DNA of 64,000 nucleotides from Haemophilus sp. HMSC068C11 (GTDB lineage: Bacteria; Pseudomonadota; Gammaproteobacteria; Enterobacterales; Pasteurellaceae): positions 1-64,000 of the forward strand of contig NZ_KV820360.1 in NCBI RefSeq assembly GCF_001815355.1, in the 5' to 3' direction. Position numbers and translations under genes: made by a program. Positions within the stretch are counted from its first letter, which is position 1; each line of letters starts with the position of its first letter. Positions 9,350 to 18,282 of this stretch are shown here, piece by piece. The notes beneath the pieces are model-generated. The model saw only the letters and a program-made list of their open reading frames with translations, was not told where the DNA came from and did not search any database.

Positions 9350-10225
9350 TTACAGGCTAATATATTCCATTTTCACCTTGCAGAGGCTCTTCAATAACTG
9401 CTCTGCCATCTTGCGATGACTTAGACGCAACGGTTTCTCTGCAAATACTACACGCTCAATTTTTGATACATCTAATTGATTTAAATAAGCAAAATTAATG
9501 GCGGTTTGCATAGCCGGTAGGCTTGGGTTAAATGCCGCATTTTCTGCATATCGACCACAAATCATTTCTCCATTTTTAAATAAAATGCCTACACCATGAG
9601 GGCTTTTAGAATAAGGTGAATGAGCTCGGTTTGCCCCTAAAATGGCTTTATTTGCCACTTCATCTTCTGTTGTTAATGTAAAACCTTGTTCTTCTTTGTT
9701 TAATAGAAGCAAATCAACCCCTAAATCTTTTGGGCCAAAGCTATCGGGTAAATATTGGGGAAGTGGATTATTTTGGCTATGTGGCAAATGGATTTTCAAA
9801 TCTTTCGCTTGATAAAGCTCATTCATAAATTGACGACAGTGACCACAAGGCGTGTAATTCACCACGATATCCGTGATGCGAGGTTCATTGCGTAACCATG
9901 CATGGCTAATCGCACTTTGTTCAGCATGGATGGTTTGAGCCATGCTACTACCCTGAAATTCTTGGTTCGCACCAAAGTAAAAATCACCACTTTCACCAAT
10001 CGCAATCGCTCCAACATGAAATTCTGAAATGGGTGTATGGCTATAACAAGCCGCTACGGGCAAAAGCGTCAAACCTAATTGAACAGGCGTAAGCTTAAAT
10101 TCATCACAAATTGACCGCACTTTTTCAGCTGGTAAAAAACCTTTCCATTCTTGTTCTTCTAATGCAGAAAGAATTGCATTTGAAAGTGGTGAATCGGCTA
10201 ATGCTTGTTGAATTTTTTGTTGCAT
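9350..10225 (-). CDS. cdd: Cytidine deaminase
   Basis: Deaminates cytidine and deoxycytidine to uridine and deoxyuridine in pyrimidine salvage. It is the long dimeric type (291 residues; E. coli 294). Zinc site: H100 with E102 (HAEQSA), C127 and C130 (PCGHCRQ). The C-terminal half is the decayed second domain typical of this type. A good AAGGAG ribosome site precedes the start. It lies downstream of the ABC transporter operon on the same strand but is separated from it by a terminator, so it is expressed independently. An uptake sequence lies inside the gene at 10114. Confidence 0.95.
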   Translation of the reverse strand: MQQKIQQALADSPLSNAILSALEEQEWKGFLPAEKVRSICDEFKLTPVQLGLTLLPVAACYSHTPISEFHVGAIAIGESGDFYFGANQEFQGSSMAQTIHAEQSAISHAWLRNEPRITDIVVNYTPCGHCRQFMNELYQAKDLKIHLPHSQNNPLPQYLPDSFGPKDLGVDLLLLNKEEQGFTLTTEDEVANKAILGANRAHSPYSKSPHGVGILFKNGEMICGRYAENAAFNPSLPAMQTAINFAYLNQLDVSKIERVVFAEKPLRLSHRKMAEQLLKSLCKVKMEYISL

Positions 10226-10335
10226 ATTAAATCTCCTTATTTTTATATGCCCATTCTACGCTATTTGAGAAAAAACCTAAACGCTAAAAGCATTTCGGAA
10301 TATGTTTCCAATCATTTATCAACATTAAAAATAAA

Positions 10336-10366
10336 CAAAAAAATAACCGCACTTTTACAGTGCGGT
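10336..10366 (-). terminator. Terminator of the peptide-type ABC transporter operon
   Basis: Read on the minus strand: an uptake-sequence hairpin (ACCGCACT/AGTGCGGT, loop of five) followed by TTATTTTTTT. It ends the operon that stops at 10396. Confidence 0.8.
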
Positions 10367-10395
10367 CATAAATTAAGATGTTTTATTCACTTGTT

Positions 10396-11208
10396 TTATA
10401 ACAACGATGGTGCAACACCAAGTAATTTTCGGGTGTAATCCACTGTTGGGTGGTTGAAAATATCTTCAGTGCTACCTGTTTCCAAAATTTGACCGCCGTA
10501 CATCACGACAATGCGATCAGATACTTGGCGTACGGTTTGGATATCGTGAGAGATAAACACCATGGCAAGATTGAGTTCTTTTTTCAAATCCGCCAATAAG
10601 TTTAGCACTTGAGCACGAACAGATACGTCTAATGCAGAAGTCGGTTCATCCGCAACAATCAGTTTTGGATTCAGCGCTAAAGCACGTGCAATCGCCACAC
10701 GTTGTTTTTGCCCGCCCGATAAACGAGTTGGCTCAACTTGTGCCGCAGAACGAGGTAAACCGACGCGAGAAAGTAAGTCATATACACGTTTTTCCCGTTC
10801 GTGTGGTTGTAACACATTGTGAATATCCATTGGGTCACGCAAAATATCCAACACTTTCATACGAGGATTCAGTGCGGTTGCAGGGTCTTGGAAAATGACC
10901 GACACTTGGCGACCGAATTGTTTTCTCGCTTCTGAGCTGCCATATTGCATTTGTAAACCGTTGAATTTCACTAAACCTGATGTCGGTTTAAGCAGTCCAA
11001 TAATCACGTTGGCTAAGGTAGATTTCCCACAGCCAGACTCCCCAACTAACCCAATGGTTTCCCCTGCTTTAATACCAAGACTCACATTGTTCACCGCAGT
11101 GAATTTTTTACGACCAAACAATGAACCGTCGCGAGAAGGAAATTGCACCACGATATTTTCTAAATCGATGATGTTTTGTTCTTTAATGACTTTAATACTA
11201 CTGCTCAT
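10396..11208 (-). CDS. Peptide/nickel-type ABC transporter ATPase (second ATPase, DppF/OppF type)
   Basis: One of the two ATPases of the transporter encoded upstream. Of 270 residues, it has Walker A GESGCGKST (56-64), the signature SGGQKQRVAIARAL, Walker B LIVADEPTSALD and the C-terminal motif GVAPSLL near the end. The long region before Walker A (ENIVVQFPSRDGSLFGRKKF) is typical of the OppF subgroup. It starts one base after the stop of the fused permease-ATPase gene (TAATATG), so it is translationally coupled. The substrate cannot be deduced from the ATPase. Confidence 0.9.
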   Translation of the reverse strand: MSSSIKVIKEQNIIDLENIVVQFPSRDGSLFGRKKFTAVNNVSLGIKAGETIGLVGESGCGKSTLANVIIGLLKPTSGLVKFNGLQMQYGSSEARKQFGRQVSVIFQDPATALNPRMKVLDILRDPMDIHNVLQPHEREKRVYDLLSRVGLPRSAAQVEPTRLSGGQKQRVAIARALALNPKLIVADEPTSALDVSVRAQVLNLLADLKKELNLAMVFISHDIQTVRQVSDRIVVMYGGQILETGSTEDIFNHPTVDYTRKLLGVAPSLL

Positions 11209-11209
11209 A

Positions 11210-13186
11210 TTATGCTCCTTTCACTTCCGTTACAGGCTTAGCTAGATGAGAAGCCCACAAGTGAGACGGCTCGCCTTCCACGGCGGTTAATATCAATTTT
11301 TGGTCCGGATTTGCATCTGGTCGTAATGAACGACTTGCGAAACGGTCACCCACAGCAAAATCGTAAGGTGATGGTACGCTGCCCGGAATTTGATATAAAC
11401 GTTTCGCACGGACTTCAGTTGAAAGTACAGAGCCCAATAAGCCACGGGTATATTCATGAGTTGGATTAGCAAGCAATAAGGATGTTGGTGCCATTTCAAC
11501 CACTTGTCCTGCATACATTACCGTAATGTGGTGAGCTAACTGTGCAACCAATGCTAAATCGTGGCTGACAAACACCATCGCAAACCCAAGCTTTTCACGT
11601 AGTTCATTCAATAATTTCACCACTTCTGCTTGAACTGTTACGTCTAATGCGGTTGTTGGTTCATCGGCGATTAATAATTTCGGCTCACGAGTTAATGCCA
11701 TTGCAATCACCACACGTTGACGTTGACCACCAGAAAGTTCATGCGGATAACGGTTCAATACTTTTTCAGGATCAAGGTGTACCCATTCTAACAATTTTTC
11801 TGCGGTATGGTGACTGCCACGTTTAATGAGCTGTGCCATTTGATCTTTGATACGCATTGAAGGGTTTAATGCACTTAAAGAGTCTTGGTAAATCATCGCA
11901 ATTTCAGAACCACGCAATTCACTTAAATTGTTAGAATTAAGTAAGCTGTGTTGTTTACCACTGCGGTCGGTGAAAAGCACTTCCCCAGTGATTTTGGCTG
12001 TTTTTGGTAACAAGCCCATGATAGAGAATGCCGTAATAGATTTACCACAACCAGACTCACCTACTAACCCCATGGTTTCCCCTTCATTTACGGTGAAGCT
12101 GATATTATCGACCAATGGAATGTCACCATAACGATTTGGGAAACGAATAGATAAGTTTTTCACTTGTAAAATCGGTTTTGCATTAGGATCTAATTGCATA
12201 CGATTTGTACGCGTGATTTCTTTTTCATGTAATTTGAGTAAGTAACGTTTTAATGCAAGGCCTTCAGAAAGTGCTTCTTGTACGTCGGTAGAGAGACGTT
12301 CATCTGATTTGCCTTCTGGTTTTTTACCGCCTTTCAAACGAGGGTTAACCAAGGCATCAGTAAGACCTTCCGCCAAAATATTTAAGGCTAATACAGTTAA
12401 AAGAATCATCACACCGGCAAAGGTTGTTGCCCACCATGCACCGTTTAATACGATGTTACGCCCTTCAGAAAGAATGTTACCCCATGAAGGATGTGGTGGT
12501 TGTACACCTGCGCCTAAGAAAGAAAGCGAGGCTTCGAATACAATGGCATCTGCCACCATTACAGTTGCGAATACTAAAACTGGTGCGGCAGTATTGCGCA
12601 CAACGTGTTTGAGAAGAATATAAGTACGGCTACCACCAATAACACGTTCAGCACGCACATAGTCTTCATCCCATTGTGATACCACATTCGCACGAACTAC
12701 ACGAGCAAGTTGCGGAGTATAAACCACGGCAATGGTGATAATAATAACCGGCACAGAGTTACCAAAGGTTGCTAATAACACAGCCGCTAATGCGATACCT
12801 GGGAACGCCATTAAAATATCCATTAAGCGCATGATAATTTCATTGCCCCATTTCTCGGATGTGGCTGCAGTTGCACCTAAAACACTACCGAAAATAATGG
12901 CACAAGCTACCGCACCTAAACCGATAAATAAGGACGTTTGGGCACCGTAAACAATACGAGAGAAAATATCACGACCAAGTCGATCAGTCCCAAACCAATA
13001 TTCCGCACTTGGAGCACGCATACGTGCGATCACTTCTAATGGATCATGTGTTGCCACCCAAGGGGCAAACACCGCCACTAAAGCAACGAAAACTAAGAAT
13101 AATAATGAAATTTTTGATGCGGTGGAAAGTGCTCGGAATCTCGCACCGCTTGCAGCTAATCGATCTGCTAAACCTTGACGAAACAT
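11210..13186 (-). CDS. Fused ABC permease and ATPase (DppC-DppD type)
   Basis: A 658-residue fusion of two proteins that are usually separate. Residues 1-285 are a DppC/OppC-like permease: an N-terminal helix (30-45), the TDRLGRD motif (68-73) and the EAA-type loop EASLSFLGAGVQPPHPSWG (218-236). A charged linker (286-337) leads to an ATPase domain with Walker A GESGCGKS (376-383), signature LSGGQRQRVVIAMAL and LLIADEPTTALD. It partners with the DppB-type permease upstream and the second ATPase downstream. The start overlaps the permease stop (TAATG). The reading frame is continuous across the junction, so this is a real fusion rather than a frameshift artefact; similar fusions occur in some other bacteria. 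Confidence 0.9.
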   Translation of the reverse strand: MFRQGLADRLAASGARFRALSTASKISLLFLVFVALVAVFAPWVATHDPLEVIARMRAPSAEYWFGTDRLGRDIFSRIVYGAQTSLFIGLGAVACAIIFGSVLGATAATSEKWGNEIIMRLMDILMAFPGIALAAVLLATFGNSVPVIIITIAVVYTPQLARVVRANVVSQWDEDYVRAERVIGGSRTYILLKHVVRNTAAPVLVFATVMVADAIVFEASLSFLGAGVQPPHPSWGNILSEGRNIVLNGAWWATTFAGVMILLTVLALNILAEGLTDALVNPRLKGGKKPEGKSDERLSTDVQEALSEGLALKRYLLKLHEKEITRTNRMQLDPNAKPILQVKNLSIRFPNRYGDIPLVDNISFTVNEGETMGLVGESGCGKSITAFSIMGLLPKTAKITGEVLFTDRSGKQHSLLNSNNLSELRGSEIAMIYQDSLSALNPSMRIKDQMAQLIKRGSHHTAEKLLEWVHLDPEKVLNRYPHELSGGQRQRVVIAMALTREPKLLIADEPTTALDVTVQAEVVKLLNELREKLGFAMVFVSHDLALVAQLAHHITVMYAGQVVEMAPTSLLLANPTHEYTRGLLGSVLSTEVRAKRLYQIPGSVPSPYDFAVGDRFASRSLRPDANPDQKLILTAVEGEPSHLWASHLAKPVTEVKGA

Positions 13187-14139
13187 TATAGACTCCGAAT
13201 TTTAGGGTTAATCAATACATAGAGAATATCAACGATAATATTCACTAAAACGAAGGTAAAGGCGATTGTCAGAACCACACCTTGTACTAAGTGTAAGTCG
13301 TGATTGACGATACCGTTAAAGATCAATTTACCCATACCTGGTAAGTCAAAGATTTGTTCGATAACTACCGCACCACCAAGTAAGTAACCTACACGTAAAC
13401 CTAATACAGTGACTGGCGTGATTAAGGCATTACGTAATACGTTGTGACGAATAACAGTTGCATAAGGTACACCATTACCAATCGCCGTTCTCACATAGTC
13501 TTTATCCATTTCTTCAACCATGGTTGTACGCACCACACGAATTAATGACGCACATACTGGCACGGCAAGCGCAAGAGATGGCAAAATCATGGAATTGATA
13601 TACCCTATTGGGCTTTCGCTGAATGGTACAAAACCACCAGAAGGCAACCAATCTAATTCCAAAGAGAACCATTGAATAAGTAAGATACCTAACCAGAATG
13701 AGGGGGTTGCAACCGCAGCAACAGAGATTAAACGAATCACTTGGTCTACCCAGCTATCACGATAAAGCGCGGCTAGTACACCTAATGAGAAAGACACGAC
13801 TGCCGCAAACACCACACCAATTAGGGTAAGCTGTAAAGTGATTGGGAAAGATTTCGCTAGCATGCTACTGATGGGTAATTCTGGTGGCATCGTTACACCA
13901 AAATCCAACACAAGTAAGTTGCCTAAGAAACGAAAATATTGAACAAAGAGTGGATCATTTAAGCCATGTGATTCGCGGTAAAGTTGTTTTGCCGCTTCAC
14001 TAGCACTTTCGCCTAATGCCACTGTAGCAGGATCACCTGGCGTGAATTGAAGCACTACAAAGACGAGTGCTGTTACACCCAGTATCATGACTGGCAAAGC
14101 CATCAACCGGCGTAACAATAATCGAAGTATCATTTCCAT
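13186..14139 (-). CDS. Peptide/nickel-type ABC transporter permease (DppB type)
   Basis: Inner-membrane permease of 317 residues with six predicted helices. The N-terminal helix is followed by the family motif VVLQFTPGDPA, then a large periplasmic loop; the EAA region includes DKDYVRTAIGNGVPYATVIRHNVLRNA and the end is the usual ILYVLINPKIR. It forms the channel with the permease half of the fused protein downstream. It has its own promoter region carrying a CRP site, separated from the binding-protein gene by a terminator. Confidence 0.92.
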   Translation of the reverse strand: MEMILRLLLRRLMALPVMILGVTALVFVVLQFTPGDPATVALGESASEAAKQLYRESHGLNDPLFVQYFRFLGNLLVLDFGVTMPPELPISSMLAKSFPITLQLTLIGVVFAAVVSFSLGVLAALYRDSWVDQVIRLISVAAVATPSFWLGILLIQWFSLELDWLPSGGFVPFSESPIGYINSMILPSLALAVPVCASLIRVVRTTMVEEMDKDYVRTAIGNGVPYATVIRHNVLRNALITPVTVLGLRVGYLLGGAVVIEQIFDLPGMGKLIFNGIVNHDLHLVQGVVLTIAFTFVLVNIIVDILYVLINPKIRSL

Positions 14140-14169
14140 CTGACCTCTCCTATTCTATTTTGAGAAATT

Positions 14170-14311
14170 CATTAAATTAAAAATGAAGTGAAATAATCAA
14201 ATTAAAAAACAAAATGATTTATACAAATCATAATGTCAGCTCTATACCCTGTCAATCCAAGTAACTAGGGCAAAGTTCAAATCTGTGATCGGCTTCACAA
14301 AGATTTTTTTG
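14170..14311 (-). promoter_or_regulatory. CRP-type promoter of the permease/ATPase operon (copy A)
   Basis: On the minus strand: CRP site TGTGATCGGCTTCACA on the plus strand at 14284-14299 (perfect TGTGA-N6-TCACA), then -35 TTGACA (14255 to 14250), a 17-base spacer and -10 TATGAT (14232 to 14227). The -10 overlaps an 18-base perfect palindrome, ATGATTTATACAAATCAT (14214-14231), placed like a repressor operator. The CRP centre is near -71. The whole block resembles the one upstream of the binding-protein gene, so it appears to be duplicated. Confidence 0.75.
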
Positions 14312-14379
14312 AAATAAAATAGAGAGCAGAAATGATTGAAAAACAGAGGAAAAAATGACCGCACTTTGGTGTTAAAAAG

Positions 14380-14411
14380 AAAGAAAAAAGGCTGTTGATT
14401 GCTCAACAGCC
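14380..14411 (-). terminator. Terminator between the binding-protein gene and the permease genes
   Basis: On the minus strand: GGCTGTTGA/TCAACAGCC stem with a four-base loop, then a T-rich run (TTTTTTC). It lies 21 bases after the binding-protein stop and isolates that gene from the membrane components. Confidence 0.85.
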
Positions 14412-14431
14412 CAAACATTTAAAAAGTACTT

Positions 14432-16030
14432 TTATTTGCGGCCCACACCGAGGAAAGATAAACCGGTTGTCGCCAATGGTTGATAGCCTTCAAGACTACT
14501 ATCATCCCATGCGGAAGGAAGTTTACGATGAACAATCGGATAAAGTGGTACTTCAGCCGCAATAATGTTAATCGCTTCTTCCCATGATTTTTTCGCTTCA
14601 GCGTGATCTTTTGCTCTCACTGCAGCATTGAGCAATTCAGTCACTTTCGCAAATTCAGGGGTATTGCTCCAGCGGAAACGACGTTTCGGCCATACATCAC
14701 CACGATACCACCAGCTTAAAAGCAAGTCTAAGTCATTACCAAACACGGATGGGTCACCCGGCGCGATTGCCACTTCATACACACCTGGGTCTACGTTGTT
14801 ACTGTATAACGCACCTGATTGTAAGTGTTGTAAAGTCACTTTCACACCTGGAATCTTGTTCCAAGATTCTAAAATTAACGGTGCAGATTCTTTCACCCAG
14901 TCGTGGTCGGTTGCGAGCAATTCAAATTTAAGCTCAGTCACACCAGCTTCTTTTAATAATGCTGCTGCTTTTTCCGGATCATAAGGATATTGAGTTGATG
15001 CCTTAATATAATCTGGGTGAGTGGTTTGTAAGTATGATGTTGCAGCTTCCGCATTACCATCAAATACAATATCAACAAGTTTGTCTGTGTTTAAACCATA
15101 GTGCAACGCTTGACGTACTTTTGGATTGTTAAACGGAGCTTTCTCACAGTTAAACATTAAGAATAGCAAGCCGAAAGATTGAACGGATTGCACTTGTTGT
15201 TTTTTATTTTTCAAACGGCTAATGTCTAAATAAGGCACACTTTCCATTGCTTGAGTACGTTTAGACTCTTGTGCAGTTACACGAGCTGCGGCATCAGAAA
15301 GTAATAACCAAGACATTTTTTCAACTTGTGCTGGATATTTACCATTGTAAGGTTCATAAGCTTCAAAGACGATTTTGTCATCTTTCACTGCTGAAACAAA
15401 TTTGAATGGACCAGAACCAATTGGGTGTGCATCAAATGCAGATTGTCCCACTTTATCGATCACATGTTTCGGTACAATTTTCACACAAGTTAAGCGGTTA
15501 GCGAATAAAGCAAATGGATATTTCAATTTGAATTCCACCACTTTATCATCCACAGCTTTCACACTTTCAATGAAATCAATAAACATCACGAATAAAGATT
15601 TATTGGCTGGATCCATAATACGATTGAAAGAATACACAACGTCTTCAGTCGTGACCGGTGCGCCATCATGGAAAGTTGCGCCTTCACGTAAAGTAATACG
15701 CCATGTTGTTTCATCAACTTGCTCAGGCTCTTTTCCTGCTAAAGCAAGATAAGGTTCACGAGTTGCAGGATGCAAATCCACCAAACCTTCAAAAATATGC
15801 AAGTTTGCGGCATAAGGTGAAGCACCGCTTGATGTCATTGGGTCAAAACCGGTAGAAAGTGGATAAGCAATCCCCGCTTCAATGGTTTTACCTTTAATAT
15901 CTGCAGCAAAGGCTTTTGGTGCAAATGTGCCTAATGTGCCACTAAATGCAATACCTGCCCCCACGCCAGCCATAAGCTTCATAAAATGACGACGAGATTC
16001 ATTTGTTTCAAAGGAAAAATGCTTTGTCAT
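14432..16030 (-). CDS. Extracytoplasmic solute-binding protein (family 5), Tat-exported
   Basis: Binding protein of the DppA/OppA/NikA class, 532 residues from the ATG preceded by an AGGAG site. The N-terminus has a twin-arginine motif SRRHFMK (R13, R14), a hydrophobic stretch and a cleavage site after AFA at residue 42, so it should be exported folded by Tat rather than Sec. A fold landmark is [20 protein letters not shown] longer reading with 29 more residues runs into the promoter and is rejected. The substrate is uncertain: dipeptide, heme, nickel chelate or glutathione are all possible in this family. It has its own CRP-type promoter and terminator. Confidence 0.9.
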   Translation of the reverse strand: MTKHFSFETNESRRHFMKLMAGVGAGIAFSGTLGTFAPKAFAADIKGKTIEAGIAYPLSTGFDPMTSSGASPYAANLHIFEGLVDLHPATREPYLALAGKEPEQVDETTWRITLREGATFHDGAPVTTEDVVYSFNRIMDPANKSLFVMFIDFIESVKAVDDKVVEFKLKYPFALFANRLTCVKIVPKHVIDKVGQSAFDAHPIGSGPFKFVSAVKDDKIVFEAYEPYNGKYPAQVEKMSWLLLSDAAARVTAQESKRTQAMESVPYLDISRLKNKKQQVQSVQSFGLLFLMFNCEKAPFNNPKVRQALHYGLNTDKLVDIVFDGNAEAATSYLQTTHPDYIKASTQYPYDPEKAAALLKEAGVTELKFELLATDHDWVKESAPLILESWNKIPGVKVTLQHLQSGALYSNNVDPGVYEVAIAPGDPSVFGNDLDLLLSWWYRGDVWPKRRFRWSNTPEFAKVTELLNAAVRAKDHAEAKKSWEEAINIIAAEVPLYPIVHRKLPSAWDDSSLEGYQPLATTGLSFLGVGRK

Positions 16031-16088
16031 ACTAAACTCCTGATGAGTAATAAAATCATATTTTGGTTTTTTAAACCTAGCCAAACAT

Positions 16089-16217
16089 TTCATTCGAAAA
16101 TGAAGTAAAGCAATCAAATCTTAGAATAAAATGATTTGTATCAATCATAATCATCTTCGATTCATTCTGTCAAAGGGGAAATATTGAATGTGTGATCTAC
16201 TTCACAGAGTTTTTTGC
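16089..16217 (-). promoter_or_regulatory. CRP-type promoter of the solute-binding-protein gene (copy B)
   Basis: On the minus strand: CRP site with plus-strand sequence TGTGATCTACTTCACA (16191-16206, perfect TGTGA-N6-TCACA), -35 TTGACA (16173 to 16168), spacer of 17-18 bases, and -10 TATGAT/TTATGA near 16150-16144. The -10 overlaps the palindrome ATGATTTGTATCAATCAT (16131-16148), one mismatch from perfect, which matches the palindrome in copy A. The 353 bases between the binding-protein start (16030) and the dps start (16384) hold this promoter, the divergent dps promoter and nothing else I can recognise. Confidence 0.75.
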
Positions 16218-16220
16218 AAC

Positions 16221-16274
16221 TTGAGATAAAAGATTTTAACTATGTATAATTTATTATGAATAGATTTTAACTAT
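16221..16274 (+). promoter_or_regulatory. dps promoter with a direct repeat
   Basis: TTGAGA (16221-16226), an 18-base spacer and TATAAT (16245-16250). A 13-base direct repeat AGATTTTAACTAT occurs at 16231-16243 and 16262-16274, 31 bases apart (about three helical turns). The CRP site at 16191-16206 is centred about 59 bases before the expected start, so it could serve both directions. Confidence 0.55.
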
Positions 16275-16383
16275 TAAATCGTTAGATAATATGAAATAGC
16301 CATCAGAAAAAACGATGCTTATAATGACCGCACTTCCCAAGCAAGGGAACAACATTTTAATCAACAATAAAGAGGAAAATACT

Positions 16384-16866
16384 ATGTCAAAAACATCAAT
16401 CGGTTTAGATAAAAAAGCATCTGAAAAATTAGCAGCAAAATTAAACGAATTATTAGCAACCTATCAAGTCTTCTATACTAACGTGCGTGGTTACCACTGG
16501 AACATCAAAGGCGTAAACTTTTTTGAATTACACGCAAAATTTGAAGAAATCTACACAGATTTAGTAGAAAAAGTTGATGAAATCGCAGAACGTATCTTAA
16601 CTTTAGGTTACACACCACATAACGGCTATTCACAATATTTCAAAGACTCACGTATTAAAGAAGAGTTAGGTGTATCTGATGCACACTCTTGCTTAAAAGG
16701 TACATTAGATGGATTAAAAGTATTACTTGAACAACAACGCGAAATTCTTGAATTAGCAGGTGAATCTGATGATGAAGGTACCGCTTCTCAAATGAGCGAC
16801 TACATCAAAGAACAAGAAAAACTTATTTGGATGTTCCAAGCCGCTTGCCAAACTTGCCATGCTTAA
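16384..16866 (+). CDS. dps: DNA-protection ferritin-like protein Dps
   Basis: Twelve-subunit mini-ferritin that oxidises iron with peroxide and protects DNA under stress or starvation. It has 160 residues from the ATG preceded by AGAGGAA; an in-frame ATG 23 codons upstream would give a non-conserved leader and is rejected. The inter-subunit ferroxidase residues H38, H50, D65 and E69 match E. coli H51, H63, D78 and E82. It lacks the lysine-rich E. coli N-terminal tail, though KKASEKLAAK is near the start. It ends at a terminator shared with the convergent yjjB gene. Confidence 0.95.
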   Translation: MSKTSIGLDKKASEKLAAKLNELLATYQVFYTNVRGYHWNIKGVNFFELHAKFEEIYTDLVEKVDEIAERILTLGYTPHNGYSQYFKDSRIKEELGVSDAHSCLKGTLDGLKVLLEQQREILELAGESDDEGTASQMSDYIKEQEKLIWMFQAACQTCHA

Positions 16867-16886
16867 TTAAATATAGATTAAATGCG

Positions 16887-16911
16887 AAAGCCGACTGATG
16901 TCGGCTTTTTT
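16887..16911 (+). terminator. Terminator after dps
   Basis: Stem AAAGCCGAC/GTCGGCTTT, loop TGAT, followed by a T run. It may also serve the convergent yjjB gene. Confidence 0.85.
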
Positions 16912-16916
16912 ATTAT

Positions 16917-17402
16917 CTACACGACCGGTTTTTGTCGATAGAACAATAGCCCTGGTAAAGCTAAGCCCAAAACAAGGGCTCCCAAAATAAAGCTGGTATT
17001 GATAAAAGAGCTGATCATTTGCTCAAATAATGTATCGGAAAAGCCATAATGATGAATTTGTACGATAGCAATCATCGCTTTATAAGCATGAACCCCCGGA
17101 ATCATTGGAATAATTGCCGCAACGGTAAAGACTTTTGGATGGGCTAAATAGCGATGAGATAAATGCACACCAATAAAACCAATCACACAAGTGGCAAAAA
17201 AAGTGGCAAAAACAATCGGGACTCCAAAGTGTAATAATAAAGTTCTCGTGACATGCCCAAGCGCGCCTAAAATAGCACAATACTTTAAGGCTTTAGGCGG
17301 AACATTAAATACTAAAGCAAATCCTACTGCTGGAATGGCGGCAAAAAGCATATCGTCGAGTAAATTCAGTAAAAACATCCTATTACCCCACCCACGAAAC
17401 AA
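16917..17402 (-). CDS. yjjB: YjjB-type subunit of a ThrE-family exporter
   Basis: Small membrane protein of 161 residues with about five helices, the ThrE_2 domain. With YjjP it makes up the two-part version of the threonine/serine exporter fold; in E. coli the pair is linked to succinate export. The motif PMIPGVHAYKAM is the conserved loop of the family. The gene start overlaps the end of yjjP by 20 bases, so the two are co-translated. The natural substrate here is unknown. Confidence 0.88.
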   Translation of the reverse strand: MFRGWGNRMFLLNLLDDMLFAAIPAVGFALVFNVPPKALKYCAILGALGHVTRTLLLHFGVPIVFATFFATCVIGFIGVHLSHRYLAHPKVFTVAAIIPMIPGVHAYKAMIAIVQIHHYGFSDTLFEQMISSFINTSFILGALVLGLALPGLLFYRQKPVV

Positions 17403-18153
17403 TATTTAAAAGATCTAATGCAAAGACAATACCTAAACAAGCACCAAAAGTGAGAACCGTAGCGATGGTCCATCGTCCTATTCCCATATTGACATACCCT
17501 TTTAAAATATCTGCAAGTGAATTAATTAATGGGAATCCTGGGACAAGTAATAAAACGCTAGAAGCTAATGCGATATGAGGATCATTGCCTAAACTATATT
17601 TCAAACTGACACCGGAAATCAGTGAGGCAACAAAAGCGGTAATGGCAAAAACGATGAGTGGATTGTAATGACGTTTAGAAATTTCTTGTCGAACAAACAT
17701 GGCAATGGCAGAGGCAATAAAGGTGATTGCACAAATTGTGATATCTCCGCCAGAAAGGTGAGCAAAAGAGGCACAAGATAAACCAATCATAAACACCACC
17801 AAATAACGGTTATATTTTAGTGGTTTTAATTTATCCAGTTTCTTTTGAGCCATGGACAAATCATACAAGTGATGCTCTACGGCAACCACAATGTGCTGAA
17901 CATCCGTAACGATTTGCATATTAATGCCTTTATCGACATTCTTCCGCACGGTGGTAATACAATGTTGCTTAGAAAGTGTGGTCAACAAGACGGCATTTGC
18001 CGTTAAAGCACACTCTACGCTTTCAATGCCTAAAGCTACACCTAATCGCTGTGCCATTTGTACGACGACAGCACTTTCTGCTCCATGCTGTAACAATAAC
18101 AAAGCGGTTTCCACACAAATACGGGTAACCGCTCGTTGGTATTCCTGATCCAT
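17383..18153 (-). CDS. yjjP: YjjP-type subunit of a ThrE-family exporter
   Basis: The larger half of the split exporter, 256 residues: a soluble N-terminal part (1-115), which in this family belongs to the ThrE/DUF1212 domain, then about five helices. The LLVPGFPLINSLADI loop is the family signature and mirrors the PMIPGVHAYK loop of YjjB. The genes are coupled through a 20-base overlap. It lies downstream of grxB on the same strand, separated from it by 129 bases. Confidence 0.88.
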   Translation of the reverse strand: MDQEYQRAVTRICVETALLLLQHGAESAVVVQMAQRLGVALGIESVECALTANAVLLTTLSKQHCITTVRKNVDKGINMQIVTDVQHIVVAVEHHLYDLSMAQKKLDKLKPLKYNRYLVVFMIGLSCASFAHLSGGDITICAITFIASAIAMFVRQEISKRHYNPLIVFAITAFVASLISGVSLKYSLGNDPHIALASSVLLLVPGFPLINSLADILKGYVNMGIGRWTIATVLTFGACLGIVFALDLLNIVSWVG

Positions 18154-18206
18154 ATATCTGTGCTCTTATTAAAGTAAACGTTAGATATTATAGATCGATG
18201 AATAAA

Positions 18207-18258
18207 AAATACTGAAAAAATGACCGCACCTATGATCCAAGTCAAAACTTCAGTATTT
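18207..18258 (-). terminator. Possible terminator after grxB (long inverted repeat)
   Basis: A perfect 10-base inverted repeat AAATACTGAA/TTCAGTATTT with a 32-base loop that contains a degenerate uptake sequence; on the minus strand it is followed by TTTTTATTC. The large loop makes terminator function uncertain. Confidence 0.4.
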
Positions 18259-18282
18259 CCAAACCCTATTAATCAGCTGAGA

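Noticed and set aside
10346-10366. Possible CRISPR-like or mobile repeat formed by uptake sequences
   Set aside because: The repeats are scattered 9-base uptake sequences without regular spacing or cas genes.
16031-16117. 29-codon N-terminal extension of the solute-binding protein
   Set aside because: It would place non-conserved residues before the Tat signal and run into the promoter palindrome region.
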